This document shows positions 8,959 through 18,300 of a DNA stretch of 64,000 nt, piece by piece; the stretch's first letter is position 1, and each line of letters begins with the position of its first letter. Position numbers and translations under genes: made by a program. This stretch comes from Pseudomonas sp. Choline-02u-1 (GTDB lineage: Bacteria > Pseudomonadota > Gammaproteobacteria > Pseudomonadales > Pseudomonadaceae). The notes beneath the pieces were generated by a model. It did no database searches and was not told the origin of the DNA. It was given only the letters and a program-made list of their open reading frames with translations. Location: positions 168,372 through 232,371 of the forward strand of contig NZ_PJBC01000059.1 of the NCBI RefSeq assembly GCF_002836515.1. Reading direction: 5' to 3'.

Positions 8959-10419
8959 TTAGAGCGGGGCAGGTTCCTGCGCCGGTTTCGATTTGTCGAT
9001 CGCCGGCACATGCAGGTTGCCCTCGGCCACCTGATCGCCTTCAAGCTGCGGCTGGGTCACCCAGGTCAGGATGTCGTAGTAACGACGAATGTTCGCCACG
9101 AAGTGCACCGGTTCGCCACCGCGGGCGTAACCGTAGCGGGTCTTGCTGTACCACTGCTTCTGCGACAGGCGCGGCAGTATCTTTTTCACATCCAGCCACT
9201 TGTCCGGATTCAAGCCTTCCTTCGCCGCCAGCTTGCGTGCGTCATCCAGATGGCCGCTGCCGACGTTATACGCCGCCAGGGCGAACCAGGTGCGGTCCGG
9301 TTCCTGGATCGAATCGTCGAGCTGATCCTTCATATAAGCCAGGTACTTGGCGCCGCCCATGATGCTCTGCTTGGGATCGAGGCGGTTGGACACGCCCATC
9401 GCCTGCGCGGTGTTCTGGGTCAACATCATCAGGCCGCGTACGCCGGTTTTCGAGGTCACCGTCGGCTGCCACAGCGATTCCTGATAGCCGATGGCCGCCA
9501 GCAGGCGCCAGTCGACTTTCTCTTTCTTCGCGTAGTTCTTGAAGTGCTGTTCGTATTTCGGCAGACGCTGCTGCAAATGCTGGGCAAAAGTGGTGGCGCC
9601 CATATAACCGAGTACATCGACATGGCCGTAGTAGCGGTCTTTCAGGCGTTGCAGGGTGCCGTTTTTCTGAACCTTGTCCAGATACGCATTGATTTCATTG
9701 AGCAGGCTGTTGTCTTCGCCCGGGCCAACCGCCCAGCTCTGGCTGCGCGCGTCACCAAGGTCGAAAGCTACGCGGATATTGGTGAAGTACACTTGGTTCA
9801 TCGCCACTTCGTTGGAGTCGACCAGCGTCAGGTCAATCTGGCCTTCATCGACCATGCGCAGCAGATCGACCACTTCAACTGCGTCGGATTCTTCGTACTC
9901 GATGCCGGGATATTTCTGCTTCAGTTCGGCCAGTTGCTCGGCGTGGGTACTGCCCTTGAGCACGGTGATCTTCTTGCCGACCAGATCCACCGGATCGGTG
10001 GGGCGCGACTGGCCGTTGCGGTAGATGATCTGCGGGGTGACTTCAAGGTAGGAATGGGAGAACCGCACCTGCTTCTTGCGTTCATCGCTGCTGACCAGAC
10101 CGGCGGCCGCGAGCACCGGGCCGTTCGGCTTGCCGACCTGATTGAACAGGTCGTCGAGATTGTCGGCGGTCTCGATCTTCAATTCGACGCCCAAATCGTC
10201 GGCGAAACGCTTCACCAGCTCGTATTCGAAGCCGGTTTCACCGCTGCGATCCTGAAAGTAGGTGGCGGGGCTGTTGCGGGTAACCACCCGCAGCACACCG
10301 TCCTCCTTTACGCGCTCGAGTGTGTTGGGTTTATCAACACAACCACCGAGCATCAGGAAGAGTCCGGTTGCGATCAGCCATTTGGCGTATCGCGGACGCA
10401 AAGCCGTTGGGAAAAACAT
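8959..10419 (-). CDS. mltF: Membrane-bound lytic transglycosylase MltF
   Basis: Cleaves peptidoglycan glycan strands with formation of 1,6-anhydromuramic acid; a lipoprotein facing the periplasm. The signal peptide ends in a lipobox LMLGGC (Cys27). A family-3 solute-binding-like domain follows (about 45-270), then the SLT catalytic domain (about 285-460) with its glutamate in GYQESLW and the LMMLTQNTA motif. Length, 486 residues, is normal. It is encoded convergently with pdxJ and divergently from purL. Confidence 0.95.
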   Translation of the reverse strand: MFFPTALRPRYAKWLIATGLFLMLGGCVDKPNTLERVKEDGVLRVVTRNSPATYFQDRSGETGFEYELVKRFADDLGVELKIETADNLDDLFNQVGKPNGPVLAAAGLVSSDERKKQVRFSHSYLEVTPQIIYRNGQSRPTDPVDLVGKKITVLKGSTHAEQLAELKQKYPGIEYEESDAVEVVDLLRMVDEGQIDLTLVDSNEVAMNQVYFTNIRVAFDLGDARSQSWAVGPGEDNSLLNEINAYLDKVQKNGTLQRLKDRYYGHVDVLGYMGATTFAQHLQQRLPKYEQHFKNYAKKEKVDWRLLAAIGYQESLWQPTVTSKTGVRGLMMLTQNTAQAMGVSNRLDPKQSIMGGAKYLAYMKDQLDDSIQEPDRTWFALAAYNVGSGHLDDARKLAAKEGLNPDKWLDVKKILPRLSQKQWYSKTRYGYARGGEPVHFVANIRRYYDILTWVTQPQLEGDQVAEGNLHVPAIDKSKPAQEPAPL

Positions 10420-10633
10420 CTGCGCAGTATACGCAAACGGCCACGGGCGCCATATCTCGACAGCGTAGGACGAGTCTGCTAGCGATCACAAATTCGCGCG
10501 AAATACCTTGAGAACGGGCCTTCAGGGCACTTTGTTACATAAAAAATAAGCCGCGCTGAAACGCCCGATTTACCTGACTCCGAAGGCAGAAACACAGATT
10601 GCTACCCGAGTGCAACCGTGCGTAGCGTTTCGG

Positions 10634-10662
10634 GTGATGTTGAGGTCGGTTTAGGCTAGAAT
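10634..10662 (+). promoter_or_regulatory. Candidate purL promoter
   Basis: A TAGAAT -10 hexamer (10657-10662) lies 42 bp before the purL ATG. The hexamer 17 bp upstream (GTGATG, 10634-10639) is a weak -35. The rest of the 285-bp mltF-purL gap (10420-10704) shows no gene. Confidence 0.35.
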
Positions 10663-10704
10663 GCACGGCCTCAAAGCACACCCCTTCCCGAGGCTGTCCC
10701 GAAG

Positions 10705-13700
10705 ATGTTGATCCTGCGCGGCGCTCCTGCCCTTTCTGCCTTTCGCCACAGCAAACTCCTTGAGCAACTGAGCCAGAAGGTTCCAGCTGTCAGTGGCCTG
10801 TATGCTGAATTCGCTCACTTCGCCGAAGTCACCGGCGTCCTGACCGGCGACGAACAGCAGGTGCTAGCGCGCCTTCTGAAGTACGGCCCAAGTGTTCCGG
10901 TTCAAGAGCCGACCGGCCGTCTGTTTCTGGTGTTGCCGCGTTTCGGCACCATCTCGCCGTGGTCGAGCAAGGCCAGCGACATCGCCCGCAACTGCGGCCT
11001 GAGCAAGGTCCTGCGCCTGGAACGCGGTATCGCCTTCTATGTCGCCGGTGAGTTCAGCGAAGCCGAAGCCCAACTGATTTCGGACGCACTGCATGACCGC
11101 ATGACCCAGATCGTGCTGGCCAACCTCGAGCAGGCCGCCGGTCTGTTCAGCCACGCCGAACCGAAGCCGCTGACCGCGATCGACATCCTCGGTGGCGGCC
11201 GCGCCGCGCTGGAAAAGGCCAACACCGAGCTGGGCCTGGCCTTGGCCGAAGACGAGATCGACTATCTGGTCAACGCCTTCAACGGTTTGAAGCGCAACCC
11301 GCACGACATCGAGCTGATGATGTTTGCCCAGGCCAACTCCGAGCACTGCCGTCACAAGATTTTCAACGCCAGTTGGGACATCGATGGTCAGAGCCAGGAA
11401 AAAAGCCTGTTCGGCATGATCAAGAACACCTATCAGATGCACAGCGAAGGCGTGCTGTCCGCTTACAAGGACAACGCTTCGGTGATCGTCGGCAACGTTG
11501 CCGGCCGCTTCTTCCCGAACCCTGAAACGCGCCAGTACGGTGCGGTGCAGGAGCCGGTGCACATCCTGATGAAGGTCGAAACCCACAACCACCCGACCGC
11601 GATCGCCCCGTTCCCGGGCGCATCGACCGGTTCCGGCGGCGAGATCCGTGACGAAGGTGCAACTGGCCGTGGCGCCAAGCCAAAGGCTGGCCTGACCGGT
11701 TTCACCGTATCCAACCTGCAGATCCCTGGCTTCGAACAGCCATGGGAAGTGCCGTATGGCAAGCCTGAGCGCATCGTTACCGCACTGGACATCATGATCG
11801 AAGGCCCGCTCGGCGGCGCCGCGTTCAACAACGAATTCGGTCGTCCGGCCCTGACTGGCTACTTCCGTACCTTCGAACAAGCGATCAGCACGCCGCACGG
11901 TGACGAAGTGCGCGGTTACCACAAGCCGATCATGCTCGCAGGCGGCATGGGCAATATCCGCGAAGAACACGTCAAGAAAGGCGAGATCGTCGTCGGCTCC
12001 AAACTGATCGTCCTCGGCGGCCCGGCCATGTTGATCGGTCTGGGCGGCGGCGCGGCTTCGTCGATGGCTACCGGCACCAGCTCGGCGGATCTGGACTTTG
12101 CTTCCGTGCAGCGTGAAAACCCTGAAATGGAGCGTCGCTGCCAGGAGGTCATCGACCGTTGCTGGCAACTCGGTGACAAGAACCCGATTAGCTTCATCCA
12201 CGACGTCGGCGCGGGCGGTCTGTCCAACGCCTTCCCGGAACTGGTCAACGACGGCGACCGCGGTGGCCGTTTCGAACTGCGCAACATTCCCAACGACGAG
12301 CCGGGCATGGCCCCGCACGAAATCTGGTCGAACGAATCCCAGGAACGTTACGTGCTGGCGGTCGGCCCGGAAGACTTCGAGCGCTTCCAGGCGATCTGCG
12401 AACGCGAGCGTTGCCCGTTTGCCGTCGTCGGCGAAGCCACCGCCGAACCGCAACTGACCGTGACCGACAGCCACTTCGGCAACAACCCGGTGGACATGCC
12501 TCTGGAAGTGTTGCTGGGCAAGGCCCCGCGCATGCACCGTTCGGTGGTTCGCGAAGCTGAATTGGGTGATGACTTTGATCCGTCGAACCTCGACATTACC
12601 GAGTCCATCGAACGCGTTCTGCATCACCCGGCCGTGGCGAGCAAGAGCTTCCTGATCACCATCGGCGACCGCACCATCACCGGCCTCGTCGCCCGTGACC
12701 AGATGGTTGGCCCGTGGCAAGTGCCGGTGGCCGATGTTGCCGTCACCGCGACCAGTTTCGACGTCTACACCGGTGAAGCGATGGCAATGGGCGAGCGTAC
12801 GCCGCTGGCTCTGCTGGACGCCCCGGCATCGGGCCGCATGGCGATTGGCGAAACCATCACCAACATTGCCGCCTCGCGCATCAACAAGCTTTCCGACATC
12901 AAACTGTCGGCGAACTGGATGTCGGCGGCCGGCCACCCGGGCGAAGACGCGCGTCTGTACGACACCGTAAAAGCGGTCGGCATGGAGCTGTGCCCTGAGC
13001 TGGGCATCACCATTCCGGTGGGCAAGGACTCGATGTCCATGGCCACCCGCTGGAACGACAACGGCGAAGAAAAAACCGTCACCTCGCCGATGTCGCTGAT
13101 CGTCACCGGTTTCGCGCCAGTGGCTGACATCCGTCAGACCCTGACCCCGGAACTGCGCATGGACAAGGGCACCACCGACCTGATCCTGATCGACCTCGGT
13201 CGCGGCCAGAACCGCATGGGTGCATCGATCCTCGCGCAAGTCCACGGCAAGCTCGGCAAGCAAGCGCCGGACGTCGATGACGCCGAAGACCTGAAAGCCT
13301 TCTTCGCGGTGATCCAGGGCCTCAACGCCGACGGTCACCTGCTGGCCTACCACGACCGCTCCGATGGTGGTCTGCTGACTTCCGTGGTGGAAATGGCCTT
13401 CGCCGGCCACTGCGGTCTGAGCCTGAACCTGGACAGCGTTGCCGAATCCGCCTCGGAAATCGCCGCGATCCTGTTCAACGAAGAACTCGGCGCGGTGATC
13501 CAGGTTCGTCAGGACGCCACGCCGGACATCCTCGCGCAATTCAGCGCTGCCGGTCTGGGCGACTGCGTGTCGGTGATCGGTCAGCCGATCAACAATGGCC
13601 AGATCAACATCACCTTCAACGGTGACACCGTGTTCGAAGGCCAGCGGCGTCTGCTGCAGCGTCAGTGGGCCGAGACCAGTTACCAGATCCAGCGTCTGCG

Positions 13701-14601
13701 CGACAACGCCGACTGCGCCGAGCAGGAATTCGACGCGCTGCTGGAAGAAGACAACCCGGGTCTGAGCGTCAAGCTCAGCTACGACGTCAACCAGGATGTC
13801 GCCGCGCCTTACATCAAGAAAGGCATCCGTCCACAGGTTGCCGTGCTGCGCGAGCAGGGCGTCAACGGTCAGGTGGAAATGGCCGCCGCGTTCGACCGCG
13901 CCGGTTTCAGCGCGATTGATGTGCACATGAGCGATATCCTCGCCGGTCGTGTCGACCTCAACGAGTTCAAAGGCCTGGTGGCCTGCGGCGGTTTCTCCTA
14001 CGGCGACGTGCTCGGCGCCGGTGAGGGCTGGGCCAAGTCGGCGCTGTTCAACAGCCGCGCCCGCGATGCGTTCCAGGGCTTCTTCGAGCGTAACGACAGC
14101 TTCACCCTCGGCGTGTGCAACGGTTGCCAGATGATGTCCAACCTGCACGAGCTGATCCCGGGCAGCGAGTTCTGGCCGCACTTTGTGCGCAACCGCTCCG
14201 AGCAGTTCGAAGCGCGCGTGGCGATGGTGCAGATCCAGGAGTCGAACTCGATCTTCCTGCAGGGCATGGCCGGTTCGCGCATGCCGATCGCCATCGCCCA
14301 CGGTGAAGGTCACGCCGAGTTCGCCAGCGAAGAAGCACTGCTGGAAGCCGATCTGTCCGGTTGCGTGGCGATGCGTTTTGTCGATAACCACGGCAAGGTC
14401 ACCGAAGCCTACCCGGCCAACCCGAACGGCTCGCCGCGGGGCATTACCGGCCTTACCAGCCGTGACGGTCGCGTGACGATCATGATGCCGCACCCGGAGC
14501 GGGTGTTCCGCGCGGTGCAGAACTCGTGGCGCTCGGAAGACTGGAACGAAGATGCACCGTGGATGCGTATGTTCCGTAATGCCCGTGTCTGGGTGAACTG
14601 A
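10705..14601 (+). CDS. purL: Phosphoribosylformylglycinamidine synthase
   Basis: ATP- and glutamine-dependent conversion of formylglycinamide ribotide to the amidine, step four of purine synthesis. At 1298 residues it is the large single-chain form. It has an N-terminal domain, two AIRS-type synthetase halves (APFPGASTGSGGEIRDE marks the first), and a C-terminal class I glutaminase with its nucleophile in GVCNGCQMM (Cys1138) and the HGEGHAEF motif. It has its own gap upstream. The small NIF3-like gene follows after 5 bp. Confidence 0.97.
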   Translation: MLILRGAPALSAFRHSKLLEQLSQKVPAVSGLYAEFAHFAEVTGVLTGDEQQVLARLLKYGPSVPVQEPTGRLFLVLPRFGTISPWSSKASDIARNCGLSKVLRLERGIAFYVAGEFSEAEAQLISDALHDRMTQIVLANLEQAAGLFSHAEPKPLTAIDILGGGRAALEKANTELGLALAEDEIDYLVNAFNGLKRNPHDIELMMFAQANSEHCRHKIFNASWDIDGQSQEKSLFGMIKNTYQMHSEGVLSAYKDNASVIVGNVAGRFFPNPETRQYGAVQEPVHILMKVETHNHPTAIAPFPGASTGSGGEIRDEGATGRGAKPKAGLTGFTVSNLQIPGFEQPWEVPYGKPERIVTALDIMIEGPLGGAAFNNEFGRPALTGYFRTFEQAISTPHGDEVRGYHKPIMLAGGMGNIREEHVKKGEIVVGSKLIVLGGPAMLIGLGGGAASSMATGTSSADLDFASVQRENPEMERRCQEVIDRCWQLGDKNPISFIHDVGAGGLSNAFPELVNDGDRGGRFELRNIPNDEPGMAPHEIWSNESQERYVLAVGPEDFERFQAICERERCPFAVVGEATAEPQLTVTDSHFGNNPVDMPLEVLLGKAPRMHRSVVREAELGDDFDPSNLDITESIERVLHHPAVASKSFLITIGDRTITGLVARDQMVGPWQVPVADVAVTATSFDVYTGEAMAMGERTPLALLDAPASGRMAIGETITNIAASRINKLSDIKLSANWMSAAGHPGEDARLYDTVKAVGMELCPELGITIPVGKDSMSMATRWNDNGEEKTVTSPMSLIVTGFAPVADIRQTLTPELRMDKGTTDLILIDLGRGQNRMGASILAQVHGKLGKQAPDVDDAEDLKAFFAVIQGLNADGHLLAYHDRSDGGLLTSVVEMAFAGHCGLSLNLDSVAESASEIAAILFNEELGAVIQVRQDATPDILAQFSAAGLGDCVSVIGQPINNGQINITFNGDTVFEGQRRLLQRQWAETSYQIQRLRDNADCAEQEFDALLEEDNPGLSVKLSYDVNQDVAAPYIKKGIRPQVAVLREQGVNGQVEMAAAFDRAGFSAIDVHMSDILAGRVDLNEFKGLVACGGFSYGDVLGAGEGWAKSALFNSRARDAFQGFFERNDSFTLGVCNGCQMMSNLHELIPGSEFWPHFVRNRSEQFEARVAMVQIQESNSIFLQGMAGSRMPIAIAHGEGHAEFASEEALLEADLSGCVAMRFVDNHGKVTEAYPANPNGSPRGITGLTSRDGRVTIMMPHPERVFRAVQNSWRSEDWNEDAPWMRMFRNARVWVN

Positions 14602-14606
14602 GGCCT

Positions 14607-14918
14607 GTGTTCAAGCTCGCATTTTTCGTTCCCGACAGTCATGTCGAGGTGGTCAAGGACGCTGTGTTCGCTGCCGGTGGCGGGCGGATCGGTGACTACG
14701 ACCACTGTGCGTGGCAAGTGCTTGGCTCGGGTCAGTTTCGGCCGCTGGATGGCAGTCAGCCGTTTATTGGTGAGGCGGGGCAGGTTGAGCGGGTCGAGGA
14801 ATGGAAGGTTGAGCTTGTCGTTACGGATGAGTTGATTGTTGCTGTTGTGGCAGCGTTGAAATTGAGCCATCCGTATGAGACGCCGGCTTATGAGGTGTGG
14901 CGGCTGGAGGATTTCTGA
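14607..14918 (+). CDS. Small NIF3/YqfO C-terminal-like protein
   Basis: A 103-residue protein starting at GTG, 5 bp after purL. It begins FKLAFFVPDSHVEVVKDAVF and carries GGRIGDYDHCAW and LKLSHPYETPAYEV. This resembles the CutA-like insert domain of NIF3/YqfO proteins, found alone as a small protein in Pseudomonas. Its biochemical role is unknown to me. A good terminator follows, so purL and this gene form one unit. Confidence 0.75.
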   Translation: MFKLAFFVPDSHVEVVKDAVFAAGGGRIGDYDHCAWQVLGSGQFRPLDGSQPFIGEAGQVERVEEWKVELVVTDELIVAVVAALKLSHPYETPAYEVWRLEDF

Positions 14919-14937
14919 TCCTTTTGGCGGCTGAACG

Positions 14938-14975
14938 GGAAACCCGCAGATGAGTGATTGTCTGCGGGTTTTTTG
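14938..14975 (+). terminator. Rho-independent terminator
   Basis: AACCCGCAGA (14941-14950) pairs with TCTGCGGGTT (14961-14970), followed by a T run. It ends the purL unit. Confidence 0.85.
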
Positions 14976-15130
14976 TTGGCGCCGATTTTGTGAGCGATAG
15001 CCTTACAGCCGAGCAGTGGCAAGATCAAGATCAAGAGCACTCGAGCTGGCGCTCATTGTTGAGTGGTTAGAAGCGGGTGGTTGGCTTTGGATGGTGGGTG
15101 TGGCTGCCCTCATCGGAACGCCGCCAGCCC

Positions 15131-15180
15131 AACCCTCTCCCTACGGGCCGTCCGACATTTTGGGAGGGTTAGGGTGAGGG
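15131..15180. repeat. Imperfect inverted repeat in gap
   Basis: AACCCTCTCCC (15131-15141) faces GGGAGGGTTAGGGTGAGGG. The format resembles a dispersed Pseudomonas repeat of the CCCTCACCCTAACCC type. The remainder of 14976-15272 shows no gene or RNA that I recognise. Confidence 0.5.
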
Positions 15181-15272
15181 TGGCGATCTGAAGTCTGTTA
15201 AAGCAATGTCTGAATCGGCACAACCTTCCCACCTGCCGCTCAAGCGCTGCGGACAATCACAGCTCTAGGGCA

Positions 15273-15307
15273 TAAAAAAACCACTGGGCTTGCAAACCCA
15301 GTGGTTT
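15273..15307 (-). terminator. Terminator of the large toxin-like gene
   Basis: AAACCACTGGG (15278-15288) pairs with CCCAGTGGTTT (15297-15307). On the minus strand the hairpin is followed by a T run, placed 25 bp after the stop of the large gene. Confidence 0.8.
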
Positions 15308-15331
15308 CCGAAACCTGCAAGCGGCCCCGCG

Positions 15332-18300
15332 TTACGTCACCTGCACCAACTTCACGTCCGTTTCAAGCATTTGGATCAGTGTGCGCAGGTATTTGAACCC
15401 CTGATCTTTCTTCTCCCAACGATCGACGAACAACAAGCCTTTGTCATTCACCTGGATCGGCGTGACAACAATGTCGCCGGTCTTGGATTTATGCACCAGG
15501 CGGGCTCCGCTCGAGCCTTCGTATTCGATCAGGAACAATCCGGGATGGGTCAATCTACTGCGGCTGACAGATGGCGCCGCGGCTGGTTTTTTCTTACCGG
15601 CGACGGCTACTTCCATGAGGAAATCGCTTCGCAGGCCGCGGTGATGGATACCGCGCTTTTCAGCCACGTCGGCGACGATTTGCCCTGTGCCGCGGTGGAT
15701 ATCTCTGGCGAGCTCAGTGGCGGTATCGCGTACATGGAGGCTGACGGCTGACAGGGTGTCTGCCAGGCCCGGCACGCCGAGATTGTAATTGGTGTGCGCA
15801 CTGCCAATGAGCGCTACCCATTTGTGCGGCCCGTTCGCCAGTTGGTCGGCCTCGATCACCTGAGTTGCGAAATAGCTGAGCATCTCGTTTCGCGAAACAA
15901 CTTCGTCCGAAAGTCCCTTGAGGTGGTAAGACGCTGTGCAATCGAGCGCTTTGATGCGGATATTGTATTTCGCCGCTGCCTGATAGACCTCAGTGTACGT
16001 ATCGTTCCCCTCATAGGCTCGCATATGCCCGCGGTCTTGATGGCGCAGATAAGTTTTGAGCCTGTCCGGCATGCGCTGGGTCTGTAGAAAGATATTCAGA
16101 TCGGCCTGATGCAAATCGGTCAATACATGCTCCACGTACAACGTGTCGTAACCGGCTTGCTTGAGTCCCTTCATGTGCTTCTTCAGCAGCGCTTTGCTCG
16201 AAACATCCCCATGAGCTTCGCCGATCACCAGGTTCAGGCGCCGCTCGGACAATTGCTGTAGAAAACCCTCGAACGAAGTATCGGACGTGAGCGATGGCAG
16301 GATCGGCGCTTCGGGAGGGGTGTAATCGGTAAACGTGTCTCGGGCCTTTTTCTCCAGGCGCTTGCGACTGTCAATGAAGGCGTCGTAGGCCACTTGCTCA
16401 CTTGCGAGCACCGGGCGGTAGTGGGAATCCATGGAGTAGGGTTTATGCAGCATTCGGGCGATGTCGTCACGCAGTGACGGAGCAATGTCGTAGTCGCTGA
16501 AATGATCAACCACAGCGGCAGTTTCCGCTGGCTTCAAGACCGGTTGGGGTGCCTTGTACGCGGTCGGTGTCTGTACAAGGTAATCGCCCTTGGCCGCCGC
16601 ATCCCCGGCGATTGAACCTGGTGAATCCAGTCCGACACGTTGGGGCTGGTACAGGTCGATGTCTTCAACCCGCACGGCAATGGCATCGTGCAGGTCGGCC
16701 AGGCCAGGCGTGTTATCGAAGGTGCTCATGCGTGTCTGTTCGGTGAGGGCGATCCAGCGTTCCTCGGTTACTTCAGCGCTGTCGGCGGACAGTGTCTTGT
16801 GCGAGTAGAAATTTCTGATGCTGTTGCTTCGTGGGGTCAGTGGCGAGAGGTCGGCCAGTACCATGGCGTGTTCCAGTTGATAACTGGTCGAGGCGTCCAG
16901 TGCATGAATCGTCAAGCCCTTTTCCCGGGCTGTGCGCACCAGTGCCAGATACGAGTATGACGCGTCCTTCTCGTGGCCCAGCGCGCGGTCAACCGCTTTG
17001 AGATGGGTTTTGATGTGCTTCCATGTCCCACCCTTGTTCATCTTTTCCAGCTTGGGGTAAAACACATCCCCCGCCAGATACTCGACATAAAGGCGCTTGA
17101 AACCGCTTGCAACGAGCTCGTCGACATGGTCGATCAGCAGTTGTTTACTGGCAATAGAGCCTGGCTGGGCGCCGATCACCAGGTTTTTCCCTTTGAGGGC
17201 GTCGCTGGCGATCAACTGTGCAATTGAAGTATCGGCAGCAACGGCCGGGACTTCGGCCCGAGCGGGCAGGGGGGCGAGTTCGGCGAAATGACGTGTGGCA
17301 TCGGTGGTGAGTTTTTCGACCTGTAACAGGTAGGCGGTGCGTGTCGAGGCGAGTTCCTCGGCCGCACCGAACAAGATCACGTGGGGATTGGTACCCATGT
17401 AGTCCTGGCTGCGCAGGATGATGTTTTCCCGGTTTTGCGGATTCATCACTGTTTCGACGCGCTGGCGATACTTGTCCGCCACGCCATAATCCTTGTGCGG
17501 GCCAGGAGTCTCGGGCACGGCATCGTACTTTGGCGCGCCGCCGGTCATTCCGCTGCGCACCATCATGCCCTTTGCGTTGGGCACCACCAGGATGCCGGTC
17601 GAAACGAGGTCAGGGGAGTTCGGCTTTGGTATATAAAGCAAATGGCGTCCGAGTGCGTCGGGATTTTTCCCCGTGTAGTAAAGCTGACTTCTGAAAACCA
17701 CCACACGCATGTCGTTCCACTCGGGTTGGGGCTCGACCTGATTGATCAGCGTCACCACGTTCTGCTGTTCGTTGCTGGCGGTGGCGATTGCTTGGCGCAA
17801 CGGCCGATGCACGGGTTTGAGTGAACGCAGGGCGGGGCGCAAATCGGTCAGTACCGCGCCGGTGCTGTTGAACAGATAACCGAGCAAATGCTGGAAGGCT
17901 TCGCCATGCTCACCCTGACGATAAGCGTGCAGCGCGAGCATGGCGTCCTTGAAGGCCAGTAGCAGACCGGTGCTCAGGCTCAACAGCGGAAAGGGCGCAG
18001 TGGCAACGGCGGCGATCCATTCCACCGTTGTCCAGATCAGGCCAGCGATCATTTCGGCGCGACTGCTGGTAGTGGCATCGACGTTGTCGATCCGCCGTTG
18101 CAGCTTCATGTTGTAAAGCGCCGAGCGCAGATCGCTGACGGCAGCGGTGGCCGGTGTTGAATCGTAGCGTGCCGGGCTGGGCGTCGTTTTATTGAGGTTT
18201 TCGGGGAGCTGTTTTTTAGCGTTCTCAAGGAACGTCCGTACGCGCGTCTGTGCACTCACGCCAACCCGAGACGTGAGGTATTCGATCATGCCGGCCTGCT

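Noticed and set aside
8851..10482. A 543-residue plus-strand open frame opposite mltF
   Set aside because: It starts in a REPIN and is the mirror of a conserved lipoprotein enzyme; no motif of its own.
10864..14493. A 1209-residue open frame antisense to purL
   Set aside because: Composition is the His/Val/Asp/Gln-rich pattern produced by reading G+C-rich Pseudomonas genes backwards; purL itself is intact and conserved.
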